A stretch of DNA of 64,000 bases from Manihot esculenta. Its lineage: Eukaryota > Streptophyta > Magnoliopsida > Malpighiales > Euphorbiaceae. The notes under the pieces are model-generated. The model did no database searches. It was not told the origin of the DNA and saw only the letters and a program-made list of their open reading frames with translations. The first letter of the stretch is position 1. Every line of letters begins with the position of its first letter. The position numbers were made by a program, and so were the translations under genes. Location: assembly GCF_001659605.2 (NCBI RefSeq), contig NC_035178.2:358043-422042 (forward strand), given 5' to 3'. Shown here piece by piece: positions 45,677 to 57,126 of the stretch.

Positions 45677-47760
45677 TGTAATACCCGGCGAGAGTCCGGC
45701 ATCAGAATTCTACTTTTCGGTGGAATCTCGGATGTCAGAATCCTCTAGAAGGGTAAGCTTTATGTTTTTGTAAAGGATTTTAGTATGTTTTAATGTTTTA
45801 AGTCCAAAAGGAAATGAATTTGTGAAAGAAAAGAGCCAAGGAAGAAAGGCAAGGTTCGGCCGCCGAAGGTGAAAGTTTGGCCGCCGAACATGCATGAGTT
45901 TGGGTTTCACGTTAGGCCGCCGAAGGTGGTCTGGCAAGCCACCTATAAAAGGCCCTAGGTCGGTGAATGAATAAGATTTTCTTTCCATTCACAGACAGAG
46001 GTGAGATCATGATCTTCCTTGGGTGATTTTCATGTTTTCTTCAAATCTTGTAAAGTTTTGATGAGTTTTATGTTGTTTTGAAGCTTTGGAGCAAATTAAC
46101 CAAAAGTTTTGCAGTTGGAGACTTTGAGGGAGAGTTTCTCCATATCTCCATGTTGGGATCGTTTATCTTCTTGTTTCTAAGAGGTAAGTGAAGATCCTAA
46201 ACTTCGTTTGATGATTGATGCAAGTTTTATGGGTAGAGATGTATGTTTAGGTTTAGTTGAGGTTTTGGTTGATTTGTGGTCAAAGCAGGCTTATGTGTTT
46301 AGTTGTGTTGTTTGTTGGGGTTTTAAGTTAGTTTTGGACCCCTTTGTGCCTATACTTGAGTATATGCAGGTTGTGGAATTGTTGGTTGCATGTTTGAGTG
46401 GCGTTTGGGTTGGTTTGCATGAAGCAGAACACGTTTCTGCCTTACTGGAGAATCCAGTTTCGGCCGCCGAAAGAAGGTTCGGCCGCCGAACATGCTAAGG
46501 AGGTGGTTTTGGCTGCCGAAGCTTGCCCAAGCTTACCCCCGAAAGTTTGGACTTTCGGCTCTGGAGGAGGGTTTCGGCCGCCGAAGGTGCCGCCGAAGGT
46601 TAGGGACTTTCGTCTCTGGAGAGGACTTTCGGCAGCCGAAGTGCCACCGAAAGTGCTTGAGTTTCGTCTCTGGAAGGGACTTTCGGCCGCCGAACCTGCC
46701 GCCGAAAGTGCCCTATCCAGCCTTCTTTTGCATGTTTTTCTTGATTCTTTTAGGATGTTTTAGGGGGGTTTTGGGGAGTATTCTAGAGGTGTTCTTGAGT
46801 TAGTGTGATCCCTCATTTGAGTCCACCTGTGTAGGAACGGACCAGAGGAACCGAAGAGAGCAGCAGTGAGCACTGCTTCAGAGTCAGCTCAGAGTCAGCC
46901 AGAGGTGAGTGGAACTAAACTTTATGTTTTAAATTAAGAAATTAAATGCTTTGAGCATGTTCTATGCATCATGATATGTAATAGGTTGAGTGCACTAGAA
47001 TACACTAATGTGACTCATTGCATTATTCTATGCTTGTACGGATCGAACATAGTTGTGGATTCACTAGCCCTCCGAGTAAAGTCCTGAGGAGCCCTGAGAG
47101 GGCCGGGCACAGAGCACCATAAGGTGCATAGAGAAGTCCTGAGTAGCTCCTTCGCGGGTCGGGCACAGACAGAGGGAATTTTGAATCTGTCCATCTGAGA
47201 TGGGTGATTTACTTGTGATGTGATGCATTCCATGTGAGCATGTTTTATGCACATGTTTTTAGTGTTCTACTCACTGGACTAGTATAGCTCATCCCTCTCC
47301 TTTAACCTCAGTCTTGCAAGTTCAGAAGTCAGGGGAAGTTCAGCTGAGTACAGGAAGAGTAAAAAGTTGTAATAGTTTAGTGTGGACATGTAATTTTGTC
47401 AAGAGATGTACTAGAATTGTGCTTGACCTAGTTGTGTTGTAAATCCCTTTTGTATACATGGTTTGTTTTATGTAAATATGTTATTGAAATGTTTTATGAG
47501 TATGATCACCAGGCTTAACATTGTATGAGTTTAACCCGTCTAGAGCAAGCTCTAGTAAGGGGTTTTATAGTACAGAGATAGTGCATGCACAGATTGAGCC
47601 TTGGTTCAGAGCATCAGTTTTATGTTTTTACAGAAAATGTTTGATCATGTATGAGATTTTACAGGATGCAGAGAGTATAGCAGGCTTGCTACGGGTCCCG
47701 GTGACCTTAAGTCGACCTGGATCCTAGCGCCGGTAGCGGTCCGATTTTCGGATCGTTACA
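45677..47760 (+). mobile_element. Type D 5' LTR (2084 bp)
   Basis: TGTAATACCCGGCGAGAG to TTTTCGGATCGTTACA. Palindrome clusters about 45853-45925 and 46456-46708, TATA-like CCTATAAAAGG at 45942-45952, donor-like AAGAGGTAAG at 46179-46188; the acceptor-like site reads CAGTCTTGCAAG near 47310, a weakened form. Followed by a primer site and gag. Confidence 0.92.
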
Positions 47761-47763
47761 GAT

Positions 47764-47775
47764 TGGTATCAGAGC
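47764..47775 (+). other. Primer binding site of the type D element
   Basis: TGGTATCAGAGC three bases after the LTR end. Confidence 0.9.
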
Positions 47776-48010
47776 CCCAGGTTCATATGGTCGGACCGAA
47801 GGGGTGTGAGCCCTAGGTTACCTAGATAGAGAGTGTTGGGCTCATAGAGGTTATAGTAGGTCAAGCACTAGGAAAGTATGTCCACTAGGATAGGATGTTG
47901 AGTCCTGTCTATTTGCTGAGGTGTAATGCCATGACTTATGCATGTGCATTGTTGTTATGTGATGTTTATATGTTGATGTGTGCTGTTATGTTGTTTTCCA
48001 GAAAGTTAAG

Positions 48011-49054
48011 ATGAGAGGAACTCGTCGATCTGCACGATTGACTGGAGTCCCACCAGTGAATGAGGGTTCAGATGCTCGTCCTCCTGCGTTGCCAAGGGCA
48101 AGGTCTCAGAGATCAAGCAGGGAGGATCCGTCAAGGGACCCTAGAAGGTCTATTGACGAGAGCAGAAGAAGAACAGAGAGAGGAGGAAGGTCAGAGGAAG
48201 TGAGGGAGGCTATAGATGTGGATCAGCAGCCAAGAGAGGAAAGCATGGGTATGGGCAGGTCTGAAGAGGGTATGGACGAGTCTCAGGGAGGCGCTCAGGC
48301 CTCGGGGTTTGGTTATCCACCCCACTATCCACCCTTTCCACAGGGCCCAGGGTATCCGATGGGGGGTACGTCGGATTACTCTAGCTTTACCCCGCATCCT
48401 ACCTACATGCCTTATATGCCTTATCCTCCTTTTTACCCACCATATCCCATGTATCCACCCACACCTTTCCATCCCAGTACAGCATACCTAGAGCCAAGTT
48501 CAGCACCTTCTGCTCCACCACCAGAACCAGAACCAGTAGTCCCTGTTGTCCAAGTACCTTAACCTAGCTCAGCTGAGGGAAGCAAAGTGAAAATGACAGA
48601 GTACCTAAAGTTGGATGCTCCCAAATTCAATACGGGAGATGATCCCTTTGAGTACCTCAGAACGGTTAAGATGATAACCGATGAGTTAGGAGCTGATGAT
48701 AGCAGAGCCATTGAGATGGCAGGGTTCACATTGAAATGTAAGAAGGCTCGAGAGTGGTTCAAGAATTATGTGGACCCCAAGTTAGATAGCATGTCATAGG
48801 GAGAGTTCGCCAATGAGTTTGCAGGGTGGGCTTTTCCTGACAGCTCCAGGGAGCTGAAAGTGATCGAATTTGAGCAGCTAAGGCAGACCGAGGAGATGAG
48901 TGTAGATGAATACACAGATAAGTTCCTGGATCTGCTTCAGTCAGTGGGTCAAGCTTACGACACTGACCAGAAGAAGGCAAGGAGATATACTATGAGACTT
49001 CATCCCAGGTATTCCTCCTTGATTCTTCCAGCAGAGAAAGAGAGTTTCCACTCT
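48011..49054 (+). pseudogene. Tekay-like gag of the type D element, truncated
   Basis: ATG at 48011 is nine bases after an acceptor-like TTTTCCAG. Encodes MRGTRRSARLTGVPPVNEG, a Tyr/Pro-rich zone (YMPYMPYPPFYPPYPMYPP) and the gag core (YLKLDAPKFNTGDDPFEYLR, KKAREWFKNYVDPK, KKARRYTMRLHPRY). Stops at 48560 (TAA, Gln in E2) and 48797 (TAG, Trp in E3). It ends at ESFH, where unrelated sequence starts near 49054. Zinc knuckles and pol are absent. Confidence 0.87.
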
Positions 49055-49916
49055 TAGTCCACTTTATCATGATCTTATTGATGTTTATTTACACCTTTTC
49101 TACCTAATTTTGTGGTTTTAATTATGTTTTGCAGGTATTAGATGTAAAGAGACAATCCGGAGAGCATTAATTGAGGTTAACAGAATCTACAACGTACCTA
49201 TCTCGATCGGTAAATCTTATATTGAACCTGTTAATTGTGATGTTGTGGATATGGATTGTTGTGGAATTTTGCTAGGTCGCCCTTAGCAGTTCGATGTTGA
49301 TGCTTTGTATAAGGGGAAGGATAATTCATACATGTTCACGTGGAATCAAAAGAAGATTACTATCTTGCCTTTCGGTTCTGTGAAACATTCTAAAGTGGAA
49401 GGGAAGAATGCTGTTGTTGTTTCCACAGGACTGCAGAGGCTATCAAGCGCAGTTGAAAAATCTGGAGGCACACTGCCTTTATTGGTGAGAGCAAAAGGTG
49501 CAATGGAGGATGCACCATCTTTACCACGACCCGTCAAAGAGCTGTTGAAAGAGTTTCCTAAGATAATGGAGAAATCATCCAAGCTTCCACCTCTGCAGGA
49601 TATCCAACATCAGATTGATCTCATTCCAAGATCAAAATTACCGAATTTGCCTCATTACAAGATGAGTCCAAAGGAGAGTGAAATCCTCCAAGAACAGGTT
49701 GAAGAATTACTGAAGAAGGGGCACATTCGGAAGAGCATTAGCTCCTGCGGAGTATCTGCCCTATTAGTTCCAAAGAAAGATGGGACTTAAAGAATGTGCG
49801 TGGATAGCAGGGCCATCAACAAAATTACAGTTCAATATCGATTTCCTATTCCACAATTGGATGACATACTGGATCAGCTATCTAGATCTAAAGTCTTCTC
49901 TAAAAGCGGCTATCAC
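49055..49916 (+). pseudogene. Reina-like chromovirus protease-RT fragment
   Basis: From about 49131 the frame encodes a protease tail (CDVVDMDCCGILLGRP), the linker (LPPLQDIQHQIDLIPR, LPNLPHYKMSPKE) and the start of RT ([43 protein letters not shown]). Trp codons of LGRPWQFD-type and GTWRMC-type motifs are stops (49286-49288 region and 49788-49790). RT breaks off at SGYH with a small in-frame deletion before it. The first 80 bases (49055-49135) are not Reina coding but resemble the start of the Athila LTR at 49917. Reina assignment rests on the DIQHQIDL-LPNLPHY signature. Confidence 0.75.
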
Positions 49917-51314
49917 TGATCAAGCATAAATTAGCCACATTTTTATTATCTTTATCATTGCTTATTTACACATTTTTCAGCTTAATTTATGGTTTTTATC
50001 TTGTTTTTATAGAAAAGGAAGAAATTGGAATATTGGAGAAAAAGTGCAGAAAAAGGCTGGAAAAGTGATTGGGTCAGAGTGATTTGGCCAAATCACTTGC
50101 AGAGACAGAAAAACTGGACAGACTCACAGAAAGCGATTGGGGCAAGTGATTTGCCCAAATCACCCGCCCCAATCACAATGACGGTAGAAATTGACAGCAG
50201 AGCGAGAAAAAGGGAAAAATCAAATTTAAAAAGAATAAAAGCCCAAATTCACTTCAAACACTGCCAGCTCATATCCAAAAGCCACAAGGATGTCCTTCTA
50301 CCAAGAGAATTCCATCTACAACAAAATACAAAATCCAAGGAGGAATCAAAGACTACAAAGAAGACCAAATCAAATTGAGATTTCAAAACCCTAATCAAAT
50401 TGGAATTGGGATTCTCCAGCTATAAAAGGGCAGCATCCAAACCAGCAATGGGGCATCTGATCTTCGAAAATCTGCAGAAAATACAGCAGCCTGTCCTTTT
50501 CTTTCTTTCTTCTTTCTTTTGTGTATTTTGTTCACCATGAGTGGCTAAACTCCAATCTTTCTAGTTGAAATTGAGGAAATTCATATTTATGATGAATTGG
50601 GATATTTAATACTCCATTGTTAAACTCTTATTTGCTTTCAATATTTATGCAACTTGATCTTTTCTATAATTGTTACTTTGCTTTTAGAATCAATAAGGGC
50701 CCATTGCTTTTAAATTGCTTGAGTAATAAATTGTTTGAATGATTTAAGTCCGTAATTGCTTATATTATTTGAATACAAATATAATCAGTGCATAATCTAG
50801 ACTTGACCACGCGGTTGGCAAGGATAGAATTGGGTTTCTCTAAGTCTTAATGCAGTCAACAGTTGTTCGATGCTAAATGCCCCAAGGACGTTCCTTGGCA
50901 ACTTGTTGACTAGTGTTTGATTGGCGAACGTTTCCTAATCAAACTAGAACTAAGGAGGAATTTGGTTGTGAGAAGAATCTTCCACAACCAAAACTAATTT
51001 ATTGAAATAAAATAGGAGTCTTAGATAATCAATGATCAATTATGAACAAACTGAAATTGACTCACACTTCAGCTAGAATCTCTTTCCCATTGATATTCTC
51101 ACTTATTTAAATTATTGCTTTCTCTTGCTTCCTAGATTTAATTCATCAAAACAAAACCCCCCTCTTTTATTTATTTGTCATTTATTTGCCTTAGTCATTA
51201 TTAGGAAAATCTTTGGTGTCAATTCCCTGTGGTTCGACCCTATTGCCACTATCTGCAAGTTAATTGTTGATTGTTTAATAGGTTTATTTTTGACAGCTTC
51301 GACAACCGCTATCA
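49917..51314 (+). mobile_element. Athila-like 5' LTR (1398 bp)
   Basis: Starts TGATCAAGCATAAATTAGCC after ATCAC (likely target duplication 49912-49916) and ends CGCTATCA before a primer site. It has a perfect 20-bp palindrome at 50079-50098 with relatives nearby, a TATA-like TATAAAAGGG at 50421-50430 and a pyrimidine-rich run after it. No long reading frame. The matching 3' LTR was not found. Confidence 0.82.
50421..50430 (+). promoter_or_regulatory. TATA-like box of the Athila LTR
   Basis: CTATAAAAGGG lies about 320 bases after the palindrome group and before a pyrimidine-rich stretch (50492-50521) suited to a transcript leader. Confidence 0.6.
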
Positions 51315-51319
51315 AAAAT

Positions 51320-51337
51320 TGGCGCCGTTGCCGGGGA
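51320..51337 (+). other. Primer binding site, Asp tRNA type
   Basis: TGGCGCCGTTGCCGGGGA, five bases after the LTR end. This primer site is typical of Athila and Tat elements. Confidence 0.9.
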
Positions 51338-51366
51338 ACTGATTTAAACTAACGTATTTTCCCTTT

Positions 51367-52569
51367 ATGACCAGGGCTGGCCGTAAAGAAAATCTTCTTT
51401 ACGATCTGGAGATAGAACGCACCGCCAAGAGCTTAAGAAAGCAAGCAAACTTGAGGAACCAAGCCTCAAGAGCATCTTCATCTTCACCAGCAACAAGTCT
51501 GGAATCTACTAGCCGATCTGTCACTGCACCAGCAAACAGAACACCTACTGCCCCTGCTGCAGAATTTTTTACACCAGTAGATTCGTCTACTGCTCAATCT
51601 GCCACAGCTGAAATTACACCAGAAACTGAGTTCCAGATTACTGCAGAAAATCCAGCAATGGCGGAACCTCCTGCTGCAAGTGAAGAAGCTGAAATTCAAG
51701 CTGGAAACCTGCCTGTCCAAGCTCCACAACCTGCTGCACGAGAGAGAACACTCCGAGAGCCAGATATGCCAGCTGAAGACTAAGCACCATTGTGCATAAC
51801 TTATCCCCAACTGCAAGCACCTTTTGAATTGAAGACAGGTCTGATCCATCTCCTTCCCAAATTTAAAGGCCTTGAAAATGAGGATCCTCACAAGCATTTG
51901 AAGGAATTCCACATTGTTTGCTCAACCATGAGACCTCAAGGAATTTTAGAAGACCATGTCAAACTCAGAGCTTTTCCTTTCTCTCTTGAAGACTATGCCA
52001 AGGATTGGCTATTCTACTTGACACCCGGATCCATCACATCATGGGCCGACATGGCAACAGCATTCTTGAGCAAATTCTTTCCAACATCGAAAGCCATTAG
52101 TATCCGTCGAGAAATTAGTGGTATAAGGCAAAAGCATTCTGAAGACTTATATGAATACTGGGAGAGGTTCAAAAGGCTATGCACAAGATGCCCTCAGCAT
52201 GATATTTCTGACAAGTCTCTCATAGAGTATTTCTATGGAGGTTTACTACCTGCAGAAAGGAAGTTTATAGATGCAGCATGTGGAGGATCAATTCGAGATA
52301 AATCACCTCGAGAGATGAGGAATCTAATTTCCACTATGGCAGCCGCATCTCAACAATTTGAAGACCAAGAGCAACCACCAAGAAAGGTGAATGAGGTGAG
52401 TACATCCATTTTAGCATCCCAAATCTCTGATCTCACCAACGCTGTCCGTAGCCTTGTTGTGGGTCAAGCCCAACAAGTCCAGCAAATTCAGCAACCAAGG
52501 CCATGTGGGGTATGTGCAAACATAAACCACCCAACTGATCTATGTCCATCCCTTCAAAAAGAAGACTAG
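51367..52569 (+). pseudogene. Athila-like gag
   Basis: ATG at 51367 (MTRAGRKENLLYDLEIERTA), then a Thr/Ala/Pro/Glu-rich stretch. A TAA at 51781 is followed in frame by the gag core (LQAPFELKTGLIHLLPKFKG, EDYAKDWLFYLTPGSI, YEYWERFKRLCTRCPQHD, IEYFYGGLLPAERKFID). A cysteine cluster (CGVCANINHPTDLC) precedes TAG 52567. Both stops are consistent with Gln codons changed by C-to-T. This is the typical plant Retrotrans_gag fold region of Athila. Confidence 0.87.
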
Positions 52570-54078
52570 CAAGTCAATGCTGTTGGAGGCTTCAATGGGC
52601 AAAGAAGGTATGATCCCTATGCAAACACCTATAATCCAGGTTGGAGGGACCATCCAAATTTCAGTTATGCAAGGGGTAATCAATATCCAAGCTACCAGCA
52701 GAGGAATCAAACTCAAGCTGCACCTGAAAAGTCCAATGCACCCCTTGAAGAGATTGTGAAGACCTTAGCAAATACCATGCAAAATCTTGAGCAACAAGTG
52801 AGCCAAATGGCCACTTCAATGAGCAAATGGGAGTCACAAGGGAAGCTGTCATCCCAAACTGAGATAAATCCAAGGCAAAATGCTAGTGCCATCACATTAA
52901 GGAGTGGAAAAGAGTTACAAGACAGTGGGGCTGAAAAATCTCAAAAACAGGCCAGGGAAGAAAATCTGCCAGAAAGTGATCAGGGCAGTCGATCTGCCCA
53001 AATCACTGACCCAATCGCTAGGCAGACTGAGCTGCCCAGCAGTGATCTGCCCAAATCACCAGAAAAGGCAGAATCCGATCTGCCCAAATCAACAGAACAG
53101 GCAGAATCCAGTCAAAGGCAGAAACAGCAACCAGCAGAGAAATTCAAGGTACCTCCTCCCTTCCCTAAAAGATTTGCAAGGTCTCAAAAAGAAAAAGAGG
53201 AAAAAGAGATATTAGAGACACTTCGCAAGGTAGAAATCAACATTCCCCTACTTGATGCTGTCAAGCAAATTCTAAGGTATGCCAAATTTCTCAAGGAACT
53301 ATGCACCAACCGAAGGAAACTAGCTGAACGTGAGAAGGTAAGTGTGGGGGAGTGTGTCTCAGCTGTCATTCAAAGAAAACTCCCAACCAAATGCAAGGAT
53401 AGAGGAATGTTCGCTGTTTCATGCAAGATAGGCAATGTGGGGATAAAAAAGGCCATGTATGACCTAGGAGCTTCAATTAATGTCATGCCACTTTCTATCT
53501 TTAACTTGTTAAATGCAGGTACACTCAAGGGCAACAGCATTGTGATCCAATTGGCTGACCGATCAGTTATCTATTCCAAGGGAGTGCTTGAAGATGTGTT
53601 GGTACAAGTGGACCAATTAGTCTTCCCAGCAGATTTTTATGTAATAGACATGGAGGAAGAAAAGAGCAACACCACCTCTGACATCTTACTTGGAAGACCA
53701 TTCTTGAGCACAGCTAGAACAAAAATTGATGTGCATGATGGCACATTAACCATGGAGTTTGAAGGGAAAGTTATCAAGTTTAATGTTTATGATGCCATGA
53801 AATTCCCCAATGATGTTTCTCCTGTTTATGGCCTTGATATTATTGATTATTTAAGTCAAGAAATTTTTTATTTTGATCAAGAAAACTTACTTTATGATGG
53901 TCTTTGCAGGAAAGGAGAAATGGACAGCAGCTGTACCATGACAGAAGCAGTGAAGACAGCAGACTGCTGTACATTGCTGGTGGCGAGTGATCTGCCCAAA
54001 TCACCTGGACAAGCGAAATCTGATTGGGCCAAATCACTGGAGCAGACAGACAAAGCCAGGCGAAATTTGACCACATAA
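52570..54078 (+). pseudogene. Athila-like gag C-terminus and protease
   Basis: Same frame. It starts QVNAVGGFNGQRRYDPY, has a helical stretch (NTMQNLEQQVSQMATSM), the conserved ITLRSGKEL motif, then a repetitive SDLPKSPEKAE and SDLPKSTEQAE linker encoded by the palindromic motif family. It continues with PPFPKRF, a helical KRYAKFLKEL-like stretch and the protease YDLGASINVMP (DLGA active site), SDILLGRPFLSTART. After the protease come more DLPKS repeats; TAA at 54076. The catalytic Asp is present. Confidence 0.87.
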
Positions 54079-55668
54079 CCAGAATCAATAACAGATAATC
54101 TGCCCAAATCACTACGACAGACAGACATGACAGAAGGTGATTTGGCCAGACCACCCAGACAGACAGCAGGCAATCTGCCCAAATTAGTAAACCAGCAACA
54201 ATCTGCAGATAAGACAGCAAATGCACCAGATCTGAAGCCCTTACTAGAACACCTCAAATATGCCTTCTTGGGAGCTGGAAATACACTTCCAGTTATAATT
54301 TCCAACCAGCTCAGCCCACATGAAGAAGAAAAGCTCCTAGAGGTGTTGAAAAAACACAAGAAGGCAATTGGGTGGACCTTGGAGGACATCAAAGGCATAT
54401 CACCCTCAACATGCATGCATCAGATACTTATGGAGGATGAGTGCAAACCTGTTCGTGAGGCTCAAAGAAGGCTGAACCCACCAATGATGGAGGTTGTGAA
54501 GAAAGAAATTGTGAAACTCTTAGACACTGGAGTCATTTACCCCATCTCTAATAGTAAATGGGTGAGTCCCATCCATGTGGTATCAAAGAAGACTGGGATT
54601 ACCATTGTCCCTAATTCTGAAAGAGAGCTAGTATCCACTCGTGTGCAAAATGGGTGGGGAGTTTGCATGGATTACAGGAAGCTCAACACAACCACAAGGA
54701 AGGACCACTTTCCCTTGCCCTTCATGGATCAAATGCTTGAGAGACTTGCTGGAAAGAGCCATTACTGCCTCCTTGATGGATATTCGGGATTCTACCAAAT
54801 TCCCGTTGCACCTGAAGATCAAGAGAAGACTACCTTCATATGCCCATTTGGCATCTTCGCATTTAGGAGGATGCCCTTCGGTCTTTGCAATGCACCAGCC
54901 ACCTTCCAAAGGTGCATGATGAGCATTTTTTCTGACTATGTGGAGAAGATTATTGAAGTCTTCATGGACGATTTCACGGTGTATGGCAACTCATTCAATG
55001 AATGCCTAGCTAACTTGGAGAAAATACTTCAAAGGTGTTTGGAGTCAAATATGGTTCTCAACTATGAGAAATGCCACTTCATGGTCAGCCATGGCTTAAT
55101 CTTAGGCCATATTATTTCAGCAAAAGGGATTGAGGTGGACAAAGCTAAAATTGACACCATCAAAAATCTGCCCTATCCAACCAGCATTACGGAGATTAGA
55201 TCTTTCCTTGGGCATGCTGGTTTTTACAGGAGGTTTATTAAAGATTTCTCCAAAATAACCCAGCCTTTATGCAGATTATTACAGCAGGATGTGCCATTCG
55301 AGTTTGATGATAGCTGCAAAACAACTTTTGATTTGGTCAAATCACTGCTAGTTACTGCCCCAGTCATCCAGCCACCTGATTGGACTCTTCCATTTGAGAT
55401 CATGTGTGACGCCAGCAATTTTGCTGTGGGTGCAGTATTGGGACAGCGAAAAGGTAACTCTCGTCATGTCATACACTATGCATCACGCACCCTAGATGCT
55501 GCACAATGCAATTATTCAACCACAGAAAAAGAGTTGATGGCTGTTGTGTTTGCATTGGAGAATTTTCGATCCTATCTACTTGGGACAAATGTGATCATTT
55601 ATTCAGACCATGCTGCACTGAGATATTTAATCAAGAAAAAGGAGTCCAAACCAAGGCTGGTGCGATAG
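54079..55668 (+). pseudogene. Athila-like reverse transcriptase and RNase H
   Basis: Open from 54127 (513 codons). N-terminal DLPKS-like repeats, then [21 protein letters not shown] motifs [58 protein letters not shown], and FMDD as the catalytic box ([10 protein letters not shown]), thumb [18 protein letters not shown], then RNase [25 protein letters not shown] and [13 protein letters not shown] at 55666 takes the place of a Trp codon. The [15 protein letters not shown] signature is Athila-type. Confidence 0.9.
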
Positions 55669-57126
55669 ATATTGCTGTTGCAAGAGTTTGACTTGGAGAT
55701 CCGTGACAAGAAAGGAAAGGAGAACCTTGTAGCTGATCACCTCAGCAGAATTCTGACCGAAATCGAGACATGCCCCATCAATGAAATTTTCCCTGATGAA
55801 CATCTCTTTGCTGTCCAAGAAGAGGAACCATGGTATGCTGATATAGTAAATTACCTTGCCACAGGTGATTTGCCTACTGATTTGCCCAAACACATGAGAG
55901 ACAAGATCAAGAAAGATGCAAGATATTATGTGTGGGATGAGCCTTACCTATGGAAGCATTGTGCAGACCAAGTTATAAGGAGATGCATCCCGGAGCAAGA
56001 AACACATTCTGTTCTAGCCTTCTGCCACTCATATGGCTGTGGAGGACACCTTGGGCCACGCAAGACAGCCTTGAAGATACTTGAAAGTGGGTTATTTTGG
56101 CCTAACATATTTAAAGATTCTTATTTATTTTGTAGGTCATGTGCAAGATGCCAACAAACGGGAAACCTTGGCAACCGAAGTGAAATGCCACAACCACCCA
56201 TCATGGTGTGTGAAATCTTTGATATTTGGGGCATTGACTTCATGGGACCATTCCCACCTTCCTTTGGCAACACCTACATACTTCTAGCCGTGGACTATGT
56301 GTCCAAGTGGATTGAGGCCAAGGCAACAAGGGCTGATGATGCAAAAACAGTTTGTGACTTTGTAAAATCCCATATATTATCAAGATTTGGTCTGCCCAAG
56401 GCCATTATCAGTGACCGAGACACCCATTTTTGCAACAAGGTAGTAGAAACTCTCCTCAAGAAACACCATGTCATCCATAGAACCTCTACTGCTTATCATC
56501 CTCAAATAAATGGGCTAGCCGAAGTATCAAATAAGGAGATCAAGTCAATCTTGGAGAAAACAGTCTGCCCAAATCGCAAGGATTGGAGTGTGCGCCTCAA
56601 TGATGCCTTATGGGCATATAGAACAGCATATAAAACTCCAATTGGGATGTCTCCATATAGGCTGATTTATGGGAAAGCTTGCCATCTACCTGTGGAACTT
56701 GAACATAAAGCCTATTGGGCTGTGAAGAGCTGCAATCTTGATGAGAAAGAAGCTGGAGCCAACAGAAAATTGCAATTTCAAGAGCTTGAAGAGATTCGGC
56801 GTGATGCATATGAAGCTTCATAGGAGTACAAAGCAAAGACTAAAGCTTTCCATGACAAAAATATCTCTAGAAAACACTTCCAGGTTGGTGATAAAGTTTT
56901 GCTTTTTGATTCAAGGTTCAAATTATTCCCTGGGAATCTTCGGTCTAGGTGGATAGGACCATTTGTGGTTGAGCATGTCTATCCACATGGGGCTGTTGAC
57001 ATAAGGAGTCCACAAACAAGCAAAGTTTTCAAAGTTAATGGACATCGTTTGAAGATATTCTATGAAGGATTTACTGTTCATCTTGCAGAAGAGATCCCCT
57101 TGGATCCCCCTTCCCTAGACTACTGA
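55669..57126 (+). pseudogene. Athila-like integrase
   Basis: Same frame. It begins with the RNase H tail ([24 protein letters not shown]), then the HHCC finger ([19 protein letters not shown]) and the DDE core with [21 protein letters not shown] and [12 protein letters not shown]. Next, [28 protein letters not shown] motifs, TAG at 56821, then the C-terminal domain with [14 protein letters not shown] and [11 protein letters not shown], ending TGA at 57124. No frameshift is seen across the 5.7 kb of coding sequence. Confidence 0.9.

Larger units (their letters stand above)
43062..47223 (+). repeat. Large direct duplication, copy 2
   Basis: Partner of 20507-24678. Here the right part continues normally through LTR type D to its end at 47760, so this copy looks like the parental arrangement at the right breakpoint. 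Confidence 0.9.

Noticed and set aside
53840..54416. Minus-strand frames opposite the Athila linker, with WADCLLS-like repeats
   Set aside because: They arise from the palindromic DNA motif; the plus strand holds the protease-RT frame.
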